Assembly: GCF_001434975.1 (NCBI RefSeq)
Contig: NZ_AZEL01000018.1
Location: 1-58,397, forward strand
Length of the DNA: 58,397 nucleotides
Source: Lactobacillus gallinarum DSM 10532 = JCM 2011
GTDB taxonomy: Bacteria > Bacillota > Bacilli > Lactobacillales > Lactobacillaceae
Direction: 5' to 3'
Part shown: positions 45,466 through 53,813 of the stretch, piece after piece
How positions within the stretch are numbered: position 1 is the stretch's first letter
Layout of the letters: every line of letters starts with the position of its first letter
Notes under the pieces: generated by a model
What the model saw: the letters and a program-made list of their open reading frames with translations, nothing else
Told to the model about the DNA's origin: nothing
Databases searched by the model: none
Position numbers and translations under genes: made by a program

Positions 45466-47262
45466 TTAAAAAGCACCTCCGCCGCTGCCGCCACCTACAC
45501 CGCCGGAGGAGCCACCGGAAAAGCCGCCACTGCCGCCAGATGAGGACGACGAACCATAAGATACACCTTCAGAAAAACTACTAGTAAAGTTTCTTTCAAA
45601 GCCATCACTACCCGTACTATAGAAAGAACTGCCAACGATGAAGCCAGTCGCATTCAATTCATCTTCAGAGAATTCAAGTCTTAATTGCTTTAAAACTTTT
45701 TTCGACAAACCAAAGGCAACCGCGTATGGCATAATATCTTCCCATAAAATCAGGTCACCGACATCTTTCATTTTAAATTTGCCAATGTCATCTAGCATCT
45801 TTTCAAATCCACGCACTTGATCAGTTTCAAGCGCGCCTTTTTTTGTATACAGACTAATCTTATTATTGCCGATAAAGAAAGCGATAAATTCAATGATAAT
45901 TAGTAAAATTCCACCACCAACAACACTGGCTGTAGATGAACCAAGTTGGAATATTGCAATCGCCCAGGCAGCAATACTAATCATAATTCCTATGATAACT
46001 AGACTACGATAGTGACTTCTAACCATTTTTAATCCATGATCTAAAAATCCATCTTTTTCGGTCTGTTTATATCTTTTCTTGCACCAGCTATCGAATTTTT
46101 TGCCTAATTTTCTGGAAGTATAATTCCTTAATCCCTTGGTTGTAAAAGATTTTCCATCTCCTACCTGTTTAAAGAGAAAGTATAACAAATCATCATCTAA
46201 GATACTTTCATCTACAACAGAAATTCGATAATTGGTCTTCTTTAAGTGCTTTGTCTTAAACTCCTCAATTTTAATTTTCTTTTTACCAGCAAGTTGCATT
46301 AAATATGCTGTAAATGCCTTTGTATCTGGCCAGGCAGCATTATCTAAAACCTGGGCAGTTACTGGATCCACATTAGGAATTTCATAATTATGAGCAAGAT
46401 CCCGCTCCTTTTTAGGTTTAAAACCTAATTTTTTACCAAAGAATCCCTTGATAATAACTGCTAACCCACTAATCAAAGAAACAAAGGCTAAGCCCCAACC
46501 AAAGTATGATTTTCTTTTTCTTCTTTCATTAGCTTCTTTGGCTAGTTGTGCCTCTTGCTTTTCAATCGCTGCTTTTTTATTCTGATCAACAAAATTTTTA
46601 TTTGCTGCTGTGACAGCGGTAGGGAAAATCGCATGCACTTCGATTCCAACATCACCTGCTACGCCGTCTGCTTTCATAATGACTTTACCCTTTTGTGGCA
46701 AAACTTGAGTATAGCCATCTAACGAGCCATGAGCCCATGCTTTTAGCCCTTTTACCGGTTCAGGAAAAACAACTGTAGCTTGAGCATGATCAATGTCGGT
46801 ATCCCAACCATTCCCAATAATTTTAAAATTTAATTCAGCAGTATCTTTATAATTAGTGATTAAATTTAAAATTTTATAAGAGTATTCAACTTTAATCCGG
46901 CTATCTTCCGAAATTCGATGAAAAACCTTAAACCTATAGGAATTATCTTCCTTGGTTAATTGATAAGTATTATTTTTCTCGTTATTTGTAGCAACCACCG
47001 GTTGATTATTTACCTTTACTTGAATATCCTTAATTTGCTGTTTTTGCGTTAAATTTTGTCGATAAAAAACGCCATGTGCATCGCTGTCAAAATCATAATA
47101 TATCTTTCGATGGATCATAACTGAACCATCACGATTAACCTTAGCAGTAACATTCATATCAGTAATGTCATAATCAACATCAGCCTTTACAGGTTGAGTC
47201 CAAATTACAAAAATACTTATTAAACTAAGTATTCCTATTAAGTTTAGAAGTTTCTTTTTCAT
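45466..47262 (-). CDS. DUF2207 membrane protein
   Basis: A membrane protein of about 598 residues and unknown role. The start at 47262 is chosen because AAGGAGGGAAATA precedes it and a hydrophobic N-terminal signal (KKLLNLIGILSLISIFVIW) begins there. The outside N-terminal region, beginning VDYDITDMNVTAKVNRDGSV, is the DUF2207 part. Two hydrophobic spans lie in the middle (a span near SYFGWGLAFVSLISGLAVI, and a pair around IIGIMISIAAWAI). The C-terminus is cytoplasmic or outside and ends in a long Gly-Ser tail (GGFSGGSSGGVGGGSGGG). Monocistronic. Confidence 0.75.
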   Translation of the reverse strand: MKKKLLNLIGILSLISIFVIWTQPVKADVDYDITDMNVTAKVNRDGSVMIHRKIYYDFDSDAHGVFYRQNLTQKQQIKDIQVKVNNQPVVATNNEKNNTYQLTKEDNSYRFKVFHRISEDSRIKVEYSYKILNLITNYKDTAELNFKIIGNGWDTDIDHAQATVVFPEPVKGLKAWAHGSLDGYTQVLPQKGKVIMKADGVAGDVGIEVHAIFPTAVTAANKNFVDQNKKAAIEKQEAQLAKEANERRKRKSYFGWGLAFVSLISGLAVIIKGFFGKKLGFKPKKERDLAHNYEIPNVDPVTAQVLDNAAWPDTKAFTAYLMQLAGKKKIKIEEFKTKHLKKTNYRISVVDESILDDDLLYFLFKQVGDGKSFTTKGLRNYTSRKLGKKFDSWCKKRYKQTEKDGFLDHGLKMVRSHYRSLVIIGIMISIAAWAIAIFQLGSSTASVVGGGILLIIIEFIAFFIGNNKISLYTKKGALETDQVRGFEKMLDDIGKFKMKDVGDLILWEDIMPYAVAFGLSKKVLKQLRLEFSEDELNATGFIVGSSFYSTGSDGFERNFTSSFSEGVSYGSSSSSGGSGGFSGGSSGGVGGGSGGGAF

Positions 47263-47314
47263 TATTTCCCTCCTTACTTTTTCCAATTTATTTGAAATAA
47301 TCATATCTTACCAA

Positions 47315-47361
47315 CACAAAAAAGCGCAAGCAAATTCTGATAAACGAATTCACTTGCGCTT
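47315..47361 (-). terminator. Intrinsic terminator of the lysozyme gene
   Basis: A 16-bp stem with wobbles (47322-47337 and 47346-47361), 8-base loop and six T on the minus strand. Confidence 0.85.
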
Positions 47362-47379
47362 CTATTTATTTTTTATTAA

Positions 47380-48573
47380 TTAAAAGTTACCACACTTAAC
47401 ATACATGTTTTTACCAATACGGTAATAGCTCTTACCATTAATGTAGAATTTTGAACCATATGTCTTAATTGGAGTGCCTTTTCTTAATACACGCCAGCTA
47501 GCACGAGAATAACCATTATTCTTATAAACATAAGCATTATGCTTTAAGACACGAGAGTTACCTAAAACATTGCTTGCCATAATGTAACGGTCTGTGCCAA
47601 CTCTAATAGCGGTCTTACCATTATCAAGCTTAGTTGCTCCACCATAATAATTAATATTGGTATACGCAGCATATGAACCACTTACACGTTCACCCTTCTC
47701 ATTGTAAACGTATGACTTCTTCATAATGTAGCCAGTAGTTGTTGGTTCATTGTTAGCTGGTTTTGAACTAGCAGTAGGCTTACTTGGAGCTTGAGAAATA
47801 GCACCATTGTTTGAAGTTACATTTCCATCAATTGACAATGGAAGAACTGCAACATTACCGTCAACGTTTAGGCCACGCCAGTTATCAGTAAATTGCCAAA
47901 TTGATACACCGTCCATTGATGGGAAGTAATTAAAGTTAGGATTATCAATTCTACCTGAAATAGCATATGAAGCTACCCATAATGAGTTAGGGTACTTAGC
48001 AAGTACGCTGCTGGTATCAATGTTGTTTTGCAAAACAGATGAACTTGCGTAAAGAAGTGGTTGGTAACCAGCTGCCTTAATTGTGTCCATGAATGCAATG
48101 ATTGCGTTAGCAGTTGGCGTCTTACCACCATAAATGTTGTTGCCTTGGCCAGTTTCATAGTCACAAGCAATATATGAACCCTTTGGCAAACCAAATGCTT
48201 GCGCTGCCTTAACAGCATAGTTTGCTTCTGCTACGGCAGCACTTGAGTTAGAACTAAAAGTAGCAAAGTGGTATGCCATTGGCATCATGTTGTTAGAAAT
48301 AGCTGTAGAAATTTGGCTTGAAGCCTTGGGATTACGATAAGAGGTTCCTTCACTTACCTTAACAATAGCAAATTGTGAACCTGCTTGAGCATGACTTGAT
48401 AAGTCAGCATTTTGGTAACTGGCAACGTCCACACCAAGTGAACGTGCGGCAACAGATGTAGTTGATGCTTGAACAGTAATTTGTGGTCGATTAATTTTAG
48501 TTACTGCTACTCCTGCAGTTCCTAATACGGTTGCACATGCCAATTTAATAATTAATTTTTTGGTTGTAGTCAA
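47380..48573 (-). CDS. Secreted GH25 lysozyme with SLAP cell-wall binding domains
   Basis: Peptidoglycan hydrolase exported to the cell surface. The start is TTG at 48573, behind GGAGG with 9-base spacing. The signal peptide (residues about 1-36) ends near VQAS. The GH25 domain starts at SLGVDVASYQ (Asp49); CDYETGQGNN has the catalytic acidic pair (Asp138 and Glu140). Residues about 283-397 hold two SLAP domains (VYNEKGERVSG.. and VYKNNGYSRAS..), the wall-binding modules of acidophilus-group S-layer proteins. This places the protein among autolysins that decorate the S-layer. Monocistronic, 397 residues. Confidence 0.92.
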   Translation of the reverse strand: MTTTKKLIIKLACATVLGTAGVAVTKINRPQITVQASTTSVAARSLGVDVASYQNADLSSHAQAGSQFAIVKVSEGTSYRNPKASSQISTAISNNMMPMAYHFATFSSNSSAAVAEANYAVKAAQAFGLPKGSYIACDYETGQGNNIYGGKTPTANAIIAFMDTIKAAGYQPLLYASSSVLQNNIDTSSVLAKYPNSLWVASYAISGRIDNPNFNYFPSMDGVSIWQFTDNWRGLNVDGNVAVLPLSIDGNVTSNNGAISQAPSKPTASSKPANNEPTTTGYIMKKSYVYNEKGERVSGSYAAYTNINYYGGATKLDNGKTAIRVGTDRYIMASNVLGNSRVLKHNAYVYKNNGYSRASWRVLRKGTPIKTYGSKFYINGKSYYRIGKNMYVKCGNF

Positions 48574-48648
48574 TCTTCTTTTCCTCCACTATGTGAAAAA
48601 ATTCAAATTCACACTTGTTGATCTTCTTAATAATACGAAATCAAACTT

Positions 48649-48677
48649 AGAATAAGCTCGTTTGAGATTTTAGTCAA
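48649..48677 (-). promoter_or_regulatory. Promoter of the lysozyme gene
   Basis: -35 TTGACT (48672-48677), 17-base spacer and -10 TATTCT (48649-48654). The leader of about 70 bases contains an AT-rich hairpin TGTGAA with TTCACA (about 48591-48612) just before the Shine-Dalgarno. Confidence 0.7.
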
Positions 48678-48746
48678 TAGATTCGCTTTAGATGTAAGGT
48701 TAGCTTAATTTTTGTCATAATTTTGTATCATACAAAGCTAGTAGAT

Positions 48747-49103
48747 TTACAGCCAAGTTTCTTCATAAATATTTTCTTTAAAACCGCAGGTCAAATGATC
48801 ATCATCAACGACAAGTGGACGCTTAATCAACTTACCATCTTTAGACATCATCTCGGCAGCTTCTTCAATCGTCATATCAGGAATCTTATCCTTCAGTTTT
48901 TGCTGGCGGTAATGTTGACCAGATGTATTGAAAAAGTATCTCAAACCGCGATCTTGGTACTTATTCATCCACTTAATCAAGTCTTCTTTTTTAGGTGGCT
49001 CTTCAACTAAATCTTGGAATTCATATTTTACACCATGATCGTCTAACCATTTTTGAGCTTTCTTTGAAGTAGAACAACGTTTATAGCCATAAAATTTAAT
49101 CAT
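48747..49103 (-). CDS. ArsC/Spx family thioredoxin-fold protein
   Basis: Small cytoplasmic protein of 118 residues with the ArsC-like fold, beginning MIKFYGYKRCSTSKKAQKWL. Cys10 is followed by Ser13, so the second redox Cys of Spx regulators is replaced by Ser. That makes an arsenate-reductase-like or related enzyme more likely than a redox switch Spx. Other features are FNTSGQHYRQQKLKD and the KRPLVVDDDHLTCGF end. It begins 1 base after the esterase gene ends and is cotranscribed with it. Confidence 0.85.
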   Translation of the reverse strand: MIKFYGYKRCSTSKKAQKWLDDHGVKYEFQDLVEEPPKKEDLIKWMNKYQDRGLRYFFNTSGQHYRQQKLKDKIPDMTIEEAAEMMSKDGKLIKRPLVVDDDHLTCGFKENIYEETWL

Positions 49104-49104
49104 A

Positions 49105-50001
49105 TTAATCCTTCTTCATATGTTCTCTAAAGAATTCAATTTCTTCATCATTAGCAATATCAGCTATTTCATCTTTTTGATTTACGAAAAAGACGTGGTG
49201 GCGAGGATGATCTTTATCGCCGTAGGATTTACAAATTGCATGTACACCGCGACCTAGCAAGAAACCGAACAAAGTAAATTGCATATCATGCAAGAAATCT
49301 TCATTAGAAGTAATTAAAAATGTTGGTAAGAAATTGGAATCAATGTATTTTTCAACGTCAAGTTGCTCGCGGTGCTTATTTACTGACTCTGGAGTAAAGT
49401 AAAGACTTTCAAGACCTTCAAGGCTTTCTGGCGTTAAAACGAATGAAGCAGCGCAGTTAAGCCCGACTGCTCTAAATTTTAAGTTAAGTGGCTTATATGG
49501 GAACAATTTAGCATAATCTGGATTAGTTAAAATCGTTACATATTGTTCAGCCATTTGACCACCGGCACTGTCGCCAACAATAAAGACATTATTTCTATCT
49601 AAACGATATTCTTCTGCATGGTCATCGACCCAGTGCATGTAGCGGTCGACATCGTCCAACTCATCAGGAAATTCAGCATTTTCTGGAGCAAGACGATAAT
49701 TAGGGTTAACAAAGGCAAAACCACGTTTAGCTAAGCCCATACCATAATATTGATAGGTTTCTTTAGTACCATAAACCCAGCCACCACCGTGGATATTAAT
49801 AATTACAGGGAAAGGCTTGTCAGCTTTTTTAGGTAGATAAACATCTAATGTATGCCACTTATCCGGACCGTAAGACAAATCATCAATTCGTTCAACTTCG
49901 GGAATATCATGAGGCAAGTCTTTATCACGTTCATCGTCGCTCTTCTTGCATCCCGCTCGATATTCTGCGACAAATTTTTCAAGTCTCTGTGAAAGTTCCA
50001 T
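49105..50001 (-). CDS. Alpha/beta hydrolase, hormone-sensitive-lipase-like esterase
   Basis: A 298-residue soluble hydrolase. The oxyanion-hole motif NIHGGGWVYG and the nucleophile elbow VGDSAGGQMAEQ define the HSL-type group. The catalytic Asp probably lies near SNEDFLHD and the His in DHPRHHVFF. Likely acts on small esters such as short-chain acyl or aryl esters; a true substrate cannot be told. It is followed 1 base later by the ArsC-like gene. A perfect TATAAT lies upstream at 50039-50044. Confidence 0.88.
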   Translation of the reverse strand: MELSQRLEKFVAEYRAGCKKSDDERDKDLPHDIPEVERIDDLSYGPDKWHTLDVYLPKKADKPFPVIINIHGGGWVYGTKETYQYYGMGLAKRGFAFVNPNYRLAPENAEFPDELDDVDRYMHWVDDHAEEYRLDRNNVFIVGDSAGGQMAEQYVTILTNPDYAKLFPYKPLNLKFRAVGLNCAASFVLTPESLEGLESLYFTPESVNKHREQLDVEKYIDSNFLPTFLITSNEDFLHDMQFTLFGFLLGRGVHAICKSYGDKDHPRHHVFFVNQKDEIADIANDEEIEFFREHMKKD

Positions 50002-50086
50002 ATTGCTTCTCTTTTCTATTATTATTGATCACAAATTCATTATACTTGCTTTGAAAACAAAAGAATAAATTTTTTCAAAAAAATCC

Positions 50087-50115
50087 TTGCATTTTAAATA
50101 GATATTCCCTATAAT
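50087..50115 (+). promoter_or_regulatory. Promoter of the tRNA-Arg gene
   Basis: -35 TTGCAT (50087-50092), exact 17-base spacer and perfect -10 TATAAT (50110-50115), about 37 bases upstream of the tRNA. Confidence 0.85.
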
Positions 50116-50152
50116 AGTTTATGTTCTGTTGAGGACATACAAACATACAGAT

Positions 50153-50229
50153 GGTCTGGTAGCTCAGCTGGATAGAGCAACAGTCTTCTAAACTGTGGGT
50201 CGTGGGTTCGAATCTCACCCGGATCACCA
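50153..50229 (+). tRNA. tRNA-Arg (anticodon UCU)
   Basis: A 77-base cloverleaf. The acceptor stem GGTCTGG pairs with CCGGATC, and ACCA is encoded at the end. The D arm region is GCTCAGCTGGATAGAGC. The anticodon arm ACAGT-CTTCTAA-ACTGT gives anticodon TCT, for AGA/AGG. The T arm is GTGGGTTCGAATCTCAC. It is an isolated single tRNA gene with its own promoter and terminator. Confidence 0.96.
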
Positions 50230-50233
50230 AAGT

Positions 50234-50260
50234 AGCAACGCTTGTGGGCGTTGCTTTTTT
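50234..50260 (+). terminator. Intrinsic terminator of tRNA-Arg
   Basis: An 8-bp stem AGCAACGC with GCGTTGCT and a 5-base loop, followed by six T. Confidence 0.85.
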
Positions 50261-50282
50261 GTTGCAAAAAATAGGCCAAAGA

Positions 50283-50328
50283 AAAATGCCGATAATCTTT
50301 GCTTTACGCATTGATTGTCGGCATTTTT
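50283..50328. terminator. Bidirectional terminator between tRNA-Arg and the ABC exporter genes
   Basis: A roughly 15-bp stem built from AAAATGCCGATAATC and its complement near 50313-50327, with T runs on both sides. It ends the ABC exporter transcript on the minus strand and can also stop read-through from the tRNA. Confidence 0.8.
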
Positions 50329-51909
50329 TTATCTAGTTAAACAGATTTCATGATCAAAGATCTTCTGCATCTCATCATTAAAATTATGTGCGATAAACAC
50401 AATCGTGGCATCGGTTTTAACTAATCGTTTCAAAATTCTCATTGTTGCAGTTTGGTCAATTGCACTTGTTCCTTCATCAATCAAGATTAGCTTACTATCA
50501 TGAACCTTACTACGAGCTAAAACTATTTTTTGCCTTTGACCACCTGAAACGTTTAATTTATTCAAATCAATTTCTGTTTCAATTCCATCTGGAAACTTCG
50601 ATACGTCACTAGCTAGCTGCACATCGTTAATTGCTCCAGAAACAAATTGTTCTAGTTTATCATTAAACATCGTAATATTCTCGGCAATCGTCGCTGGGAA
50701 CAGCACTGGAGATTGTGGCAAATAACCAATTTCGGCTAAATCTGGCTTAACTACTTTCCCACTCTCATCAAAGTATTCAATTTCACCATGAGTGGCTTTT
50801 TCTTCGCCTAAAATCAACTTAAATAAAGTACTCTTACCAGAACCAGAGTCACCAGTAAGTAAGACCTTTTCACCAGCATTAACTTGAATATCAGGGAAAG
50901 CTACTTCTTCACCGTTCTTAAATTTGATAGCTAAACCTTTAGTTGAAAACGACACTGGCTGTTTCAAATCAACCGATTTTTCATCAATGATCTTTTTCCT
51001 GGCCTGTAAAATTTGCTTACGCAAATCCTTAGTCGCCTTCATTCGACCGCCATAATCAGCTATTCCTTGAAGCGAAGCAAACATTGCTGAACTAAAGTTA
51101 CCAATGCTTGCAATTAAACCAAAAGCAGCCCAATTATTAACCACCAAAAATCCAGTTAACAGGAAAATCAATGCATCCCCAACTGAATAAGCCAATTGAT
51201 TTAAATAGTCCAGTTTTTGATCTACCTTTTGTTTTTCAACGTTAGCATTTTCCAATTTACCTGAACTCTTAGCAATCACGTCAAACAACTTTTGTCCTGC
51301 TAAATATCTGCGCAGTTCTGAAAGACCAATGAGCCAATCACCCAATGTCTTCAGATACTTTTTATTTGCATCAGATACTAGACTGGTAACCTTCTGTAAT
51401 TGCTTATCCATCAGTTTAGGCAAATAAATCTGCACTGCCGCAAAAATTAAACACGCAAGAAGTAAGCTCCATTGAAATGTAAACAGTGTAAGGGCTACGC
51501 TAAACACGCTAACGAGCATCCCTGCCACATAACGAAATGAGTTTAGATAATCATTGTGTAGCAACGTTAAATCATTAGTCATTCTGTTCTGCACGCTGCC
51601 CGCATGATGACTCTTACCATCTTCAAAATAATGATCCGTCAATTCTTGCCTAATCAAATGAAGATACCTTTGCACGTGCTTTTGCCAGATAATTCCCGCA
51701 ACATTATAAAAAAGATAGACTAAAACGTAACAGACAATCTGCAAAACGGTCCAAAAGATGAACATCTGTAAGTTGCGATTACGTACTGCATTAAATTGCA
51801 GCGTTAAAAAGTAAGCTACCCCAATTTCACCTGCTGCACCGGCCATTTGAAGTAAAAGTGCAATGCTAAAACTCCACGGATTTAATTTGAACAATTCTTT
51901 CCAGCTCAT
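50329..51909 (-). CDS. ABC exporter half-transporter (second of the pair)
   Basis: Fused membrane and ATPase half-transporter of 526 residues. The N-terminal six-span region runs to about residue 290. The nucleotide-binding domain then has Walker A GDSGSGKSTLFKLILG, signature NVSGGQRQKIVLARS (LSGGQ replaced by VSGGQ) and Walker B ILIDEGTSAIDQ, where the usual DEATS is DEGTS. These changes hint at unequal ATP sites in a heterodimer with the gene upstream. Substrate unknown: drug, peptide or lipid are all possible. The genes overlap by one base. Confidence 0.9.
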   Translation of the reverse strand: MSWKELFKLNPWSFSIALLLQMAGAAGEIGVAYFLTLQFNAVRNRNLQMFIFWTVLQIVCYVLVYLFYNVAGIIWQKHVQRYLHLIRQELTDHYFEDGKSHHAGSVQNRMTNDLTLLHNDYLNSFRYVAGMLVSVFSVALTLFTFQWSLLLACLIFAAVQIYLPKLMDKQLQKVTSLVSDANKKYLKTLGDWLIGLSELRRYLAGQKLFDVIAKSSGKLENANVEKQKVDQKLDYLNQLAYSVGDALIFLLTGFLVVNNWAAFGLIASIGNFSSAMFASLQGIADYGGRMKATKDLRKQILQARKKIIDEKSVDLKQPVSFSTKGLAIKFKNGEEVAFPDIQVNAGEKVLLTGDSGSGKSTLFKLILGEEKATHGEIEYFDESGKVVKPDLAEIGYLPQSPVLFPATIAENITMFNDKLEQFVSGAINDVQLASDVSKFPDGIETEIDLNKLNVSGGQRQKIVLARSKVHDSKLILIDEGTSAIDQTATMRILKRLVKTDATIVFIAHNFNDEMQKIFDHEICLTR

Positions 51910-53486
51910 TATTTACCCTCCAAGTGAATTTCACGATCAAACAACGCCCTTTGCTCTTCACTCAAGTTGTGTGCAATCATCAAAAGTGTTTCTTTGCCCT
52001 GCGTTAAATTACGTAAAATCTTCGTCGCACCCTTTTGATCAATCGCACTAGTTGCTTCATCTAAATATAAAATTGACTTTTCATGAACCATTGCCCGCAT
52101 TAAGACGACTTTTTGTTGCTGTCCGCCTGAAAGCAAATTATGCTTTACTTCAATTTCAGTAGCTAATCCATCCTTTAGTTTTTCTTCATCATGAACAAAA
52201 GCATTTGCTTCAACTGCAGAATTAACACGATCGTTCAATTTTGAATTAAACATTGTGATATTCTCCAAAATTGATGCGTCAAACATCGTTAAATCCTGTG
52301 CTAGATAGCCTATTTGATTAAAATCTGGATGAATAAGCTCATCATTTTTATTCTTATAAATTACCTCACCACTGCTTAGCTTAATTTGTCCTAACAATAC
52401 TTTTAATAAAGTAGACTTACCGGTACCGCTATCGCCTATAAGTAGAACTTTTTCACCACGGTTAATGACAAAATTAGGATAAGCAATCTTCTCACCATGC
52501 TCATATTTAACAGACAAATTCTTTACTTCAATTGAGGCAATTTCATCAATCGAATCATATTTCTTATCTGCTTCAATTTTTTGCAATTTGGCTAGCTGAT
52601 CTCTCAAGGTTTTAGTTGATTTAAGCTGAATATACTTAGTTACACAACTATTTACACTGTAAAAGATCCCATTAGCAAAATAGCCAGCAGTTAGAATTGC
52701 ACCTAAGCTCACTTGATGATTGAAAAATAAAATTCCAGCAATTACTGGTACACCAACACGCCCCATAACATCAAAAATGGCTGCAACCATCCCTACATAA
52801 ATCATTGACTTATCACGTTGATATTCGCTTTGTTCAAGCTGATGACTTGATTCACCAATTTTCTTTTTCAAAATTGATTTATTTTTATATCTCCGAAGTT
52901 CTTCAAGTCCATTGAACCAATTTTCGATTAAATTCAAAAACTGTGCATTCTTGGAAGATACTTTTTCGGTTGCCTTATTTGTATATTTTTCTAATAACCT
53001 AGGCACTACAATTGCGAAAAACGAAATCACAAGACTATATGCCACCAATATCCAGTGAAAAGTGAATAAAGTTCCAATTGTAAAGACGATATAAATCAAA
53101 TCACAGGCAAAGTAGAAATAAACATCATAGTAGCTTGTCTGAATCATCTGCAAATCATTACCCAGATGATTTTCCATATCAGCCACTTTTTCTGGTTTCC
53201 GATAATAATGTTTAACAATATTTTGACGCACCTGATGAAATAAATTCTGCGTCTGCTTAGTATTTTGAATATTTGCAACGTTAAAACTTGAATTGCAGAT
53301 TTGACCAAACACAAATTGCACAGCAATTAATTCAATAAATAAGGCAAATTTTCTTTGTGAAATTGCATTAAGTTCTGGACTAGTCAAGTACGTATAAAAA
53401 GTAGTTGTAGCTTGTGTGAGCGTGATTAAAAACAATACTAAAAATGCACGCCTATAGTTTGTTTTAAGATAATCTTTTAGACCCAT
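51909..53486 (-). CDS. ABC exporter half-transporter (first of the pair)
   Basis: Partner half-transporter of 525 residues with the same layout: membrane spans in the first 290 residues, Walker A GDSGTGKSTLLKVLLG, signature LLSGGQQQKVVLMRA and a consensus Walker B ILYLDEATSAID. Together with the next gene it probably forms a heterodimeric exporter. The 285-base leader upstream carries a promoter, possible upstream ORFs and a terminator (see the regulatory entries), suggesting that expression is controlled after transcription initiation. Confidence 0.9.
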   Translation of the reverse strand: MGLKDYLKTNYRRAFLVLFLITLTQATTTFYTYLTSPELNAISQRKFALFIELIAVQFVFGQICNSSFNVANIQNTKQTQNLFHQVRQNIVKHYYRKPEKVADMENHLGNDLQMIQTSYYDVYFYFACDLIYIVFTIGTLFTFHWILVAYSLVISFFAIVVPRLLEKYTNKATEKVSSKNAQFLNLIENWFNGLEELRRYKNKSILKKKIGESSHQLEQSEYQRDKSMIYVGMVAAIFDVMGRVGVPVIAGILFFNHQVSLGAILTAGYFANGIFYSVNSCVTKYIQLKSTKTLRDQLAKLQKIEADKKYDSIDEIASIEVKNLSVKYEHGEKIAYPNFVINRGEKVLLIGDSGTGKSTLLKVLLGQIKLSSGEVIYKNKNDELIHPDFNQIGYLAQDLTMFDASILENITMFNSKLNDRVNSAVEANAFVHDEEKLKDGLATEIEVKHNLLSGGQQQKVVLMRAMVHEKSILYLDEATSAIDQKGATKILRNLTQGKETLLMIAHNLSEEQRALFDREIHLEGK

Positions 53487-53556
53487 TATTTTTCCTCGTT
53501 ATTACTTTTACAACAAATTGACGAACTGTTTTACATCCCTAAACTGATTTATCGCA

Positions 53557-53595
53557 AAGAAAAAGCACTGTCATTCGCATTCGAATTAACAGTGC
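53557..53595 (-). terminator. Intrinsic terminator inside the ABC exporter leader
   Basis: Arms 53582-53595 and 53565-53577 form a 12-13 bp stem with small internal loops, followed by TTTTTCTTT on the minus strand. It lies about 80 bases before the first ABC gene and downstream of the promoter, the position of an attenuator. Confidence 0.7.
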
Positions 53596-53692
53596 AACAA
53601 ATAAAGGTCGATTTTATAAAGAACCGCCTTAGATTCGCCTACTGCTAATACTGATTGCAAAAAATGGGTACACTAAATAAAGTGTCACTAGT

Positions 53693-53749
53693 TCATTTTC
53701 TAATTAACAAATCAAGTATTAGAGATTCAATAAGCGAATCATAAAGCAA
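53693..53749 (-). other. Possible leader peptide(s) upstream of the ABC exporter
   Basis: A frame from TTG at 53749 encodes 18 residues (LYDSLIESLILDLLIRK after the initiator). A nested ATG at 53742 encodes MIRLLNL. An AGAGG lies upstream, 4 and 11 bases away respectively, so neither spacing is ideal. Both cover the first helix strands, so a translating ribosome would change the folding. Confidence 0.35.
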
Positions 53750-53777
53750 TTATCCTCTTTTTCTATAAGTTAATTAA

Positions 53778-53805
53778 ACTATATCATCTATTTTTAATTT
53801 TGCAA
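53778..53805 (-). promoter_or_regulatory. Promoter of the ABC exporter pair
   Basis: -35 TTGCAA (53800-53805), 16-base spacer and -10 TATAGT (53778-53783). It places the transcript start near 53771, 285 bases before the first coding gene. Confidence 0.65.
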
Positions 53806-53813
53806 GATAATTT

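Larger units (their letters stand above)
53487..53777 (-). promoter_or_regulatory. Structured leader of the ABC exporter genes, probable attenuator
   Basis: A 290-base transcribed leader. From 5-prime to 3-prime on the minus strand, GATTCGC (53734-53740) can pair with GCGAATC (53632-53638). TAATACTTGATT (53710-53721) can pair with AATCAGTATTA (53646-53656). ACACT and AGTGT (53670-53674 and 53681-53685) form the apical hairpin. The three helices nest properly. An intrinsic terminator follows at 53565-53595 and its arm contains another GCGAAT, so the outer helix and the terminator can exclude each other. It matches no riboswitch class I know. Confidence 0.5.

Noticed and set aside
50075-50311. 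A minus-strand frame of 78 codons running through the tRNA-Arg gene
   Set aside because: It is read antisense to a perfect tRNA with promoter and terminator; no start signal precedes it.
53487-53777. T-box or metal riboswitch in the ABC exporter leader
   Set aside because: The T-box consensus (AGGGTGGNACCGCG) and the known manganese or other riboswitch cores are not present; only AAGGCGG occurs. The structure is described as an unclassified attenuator instead.
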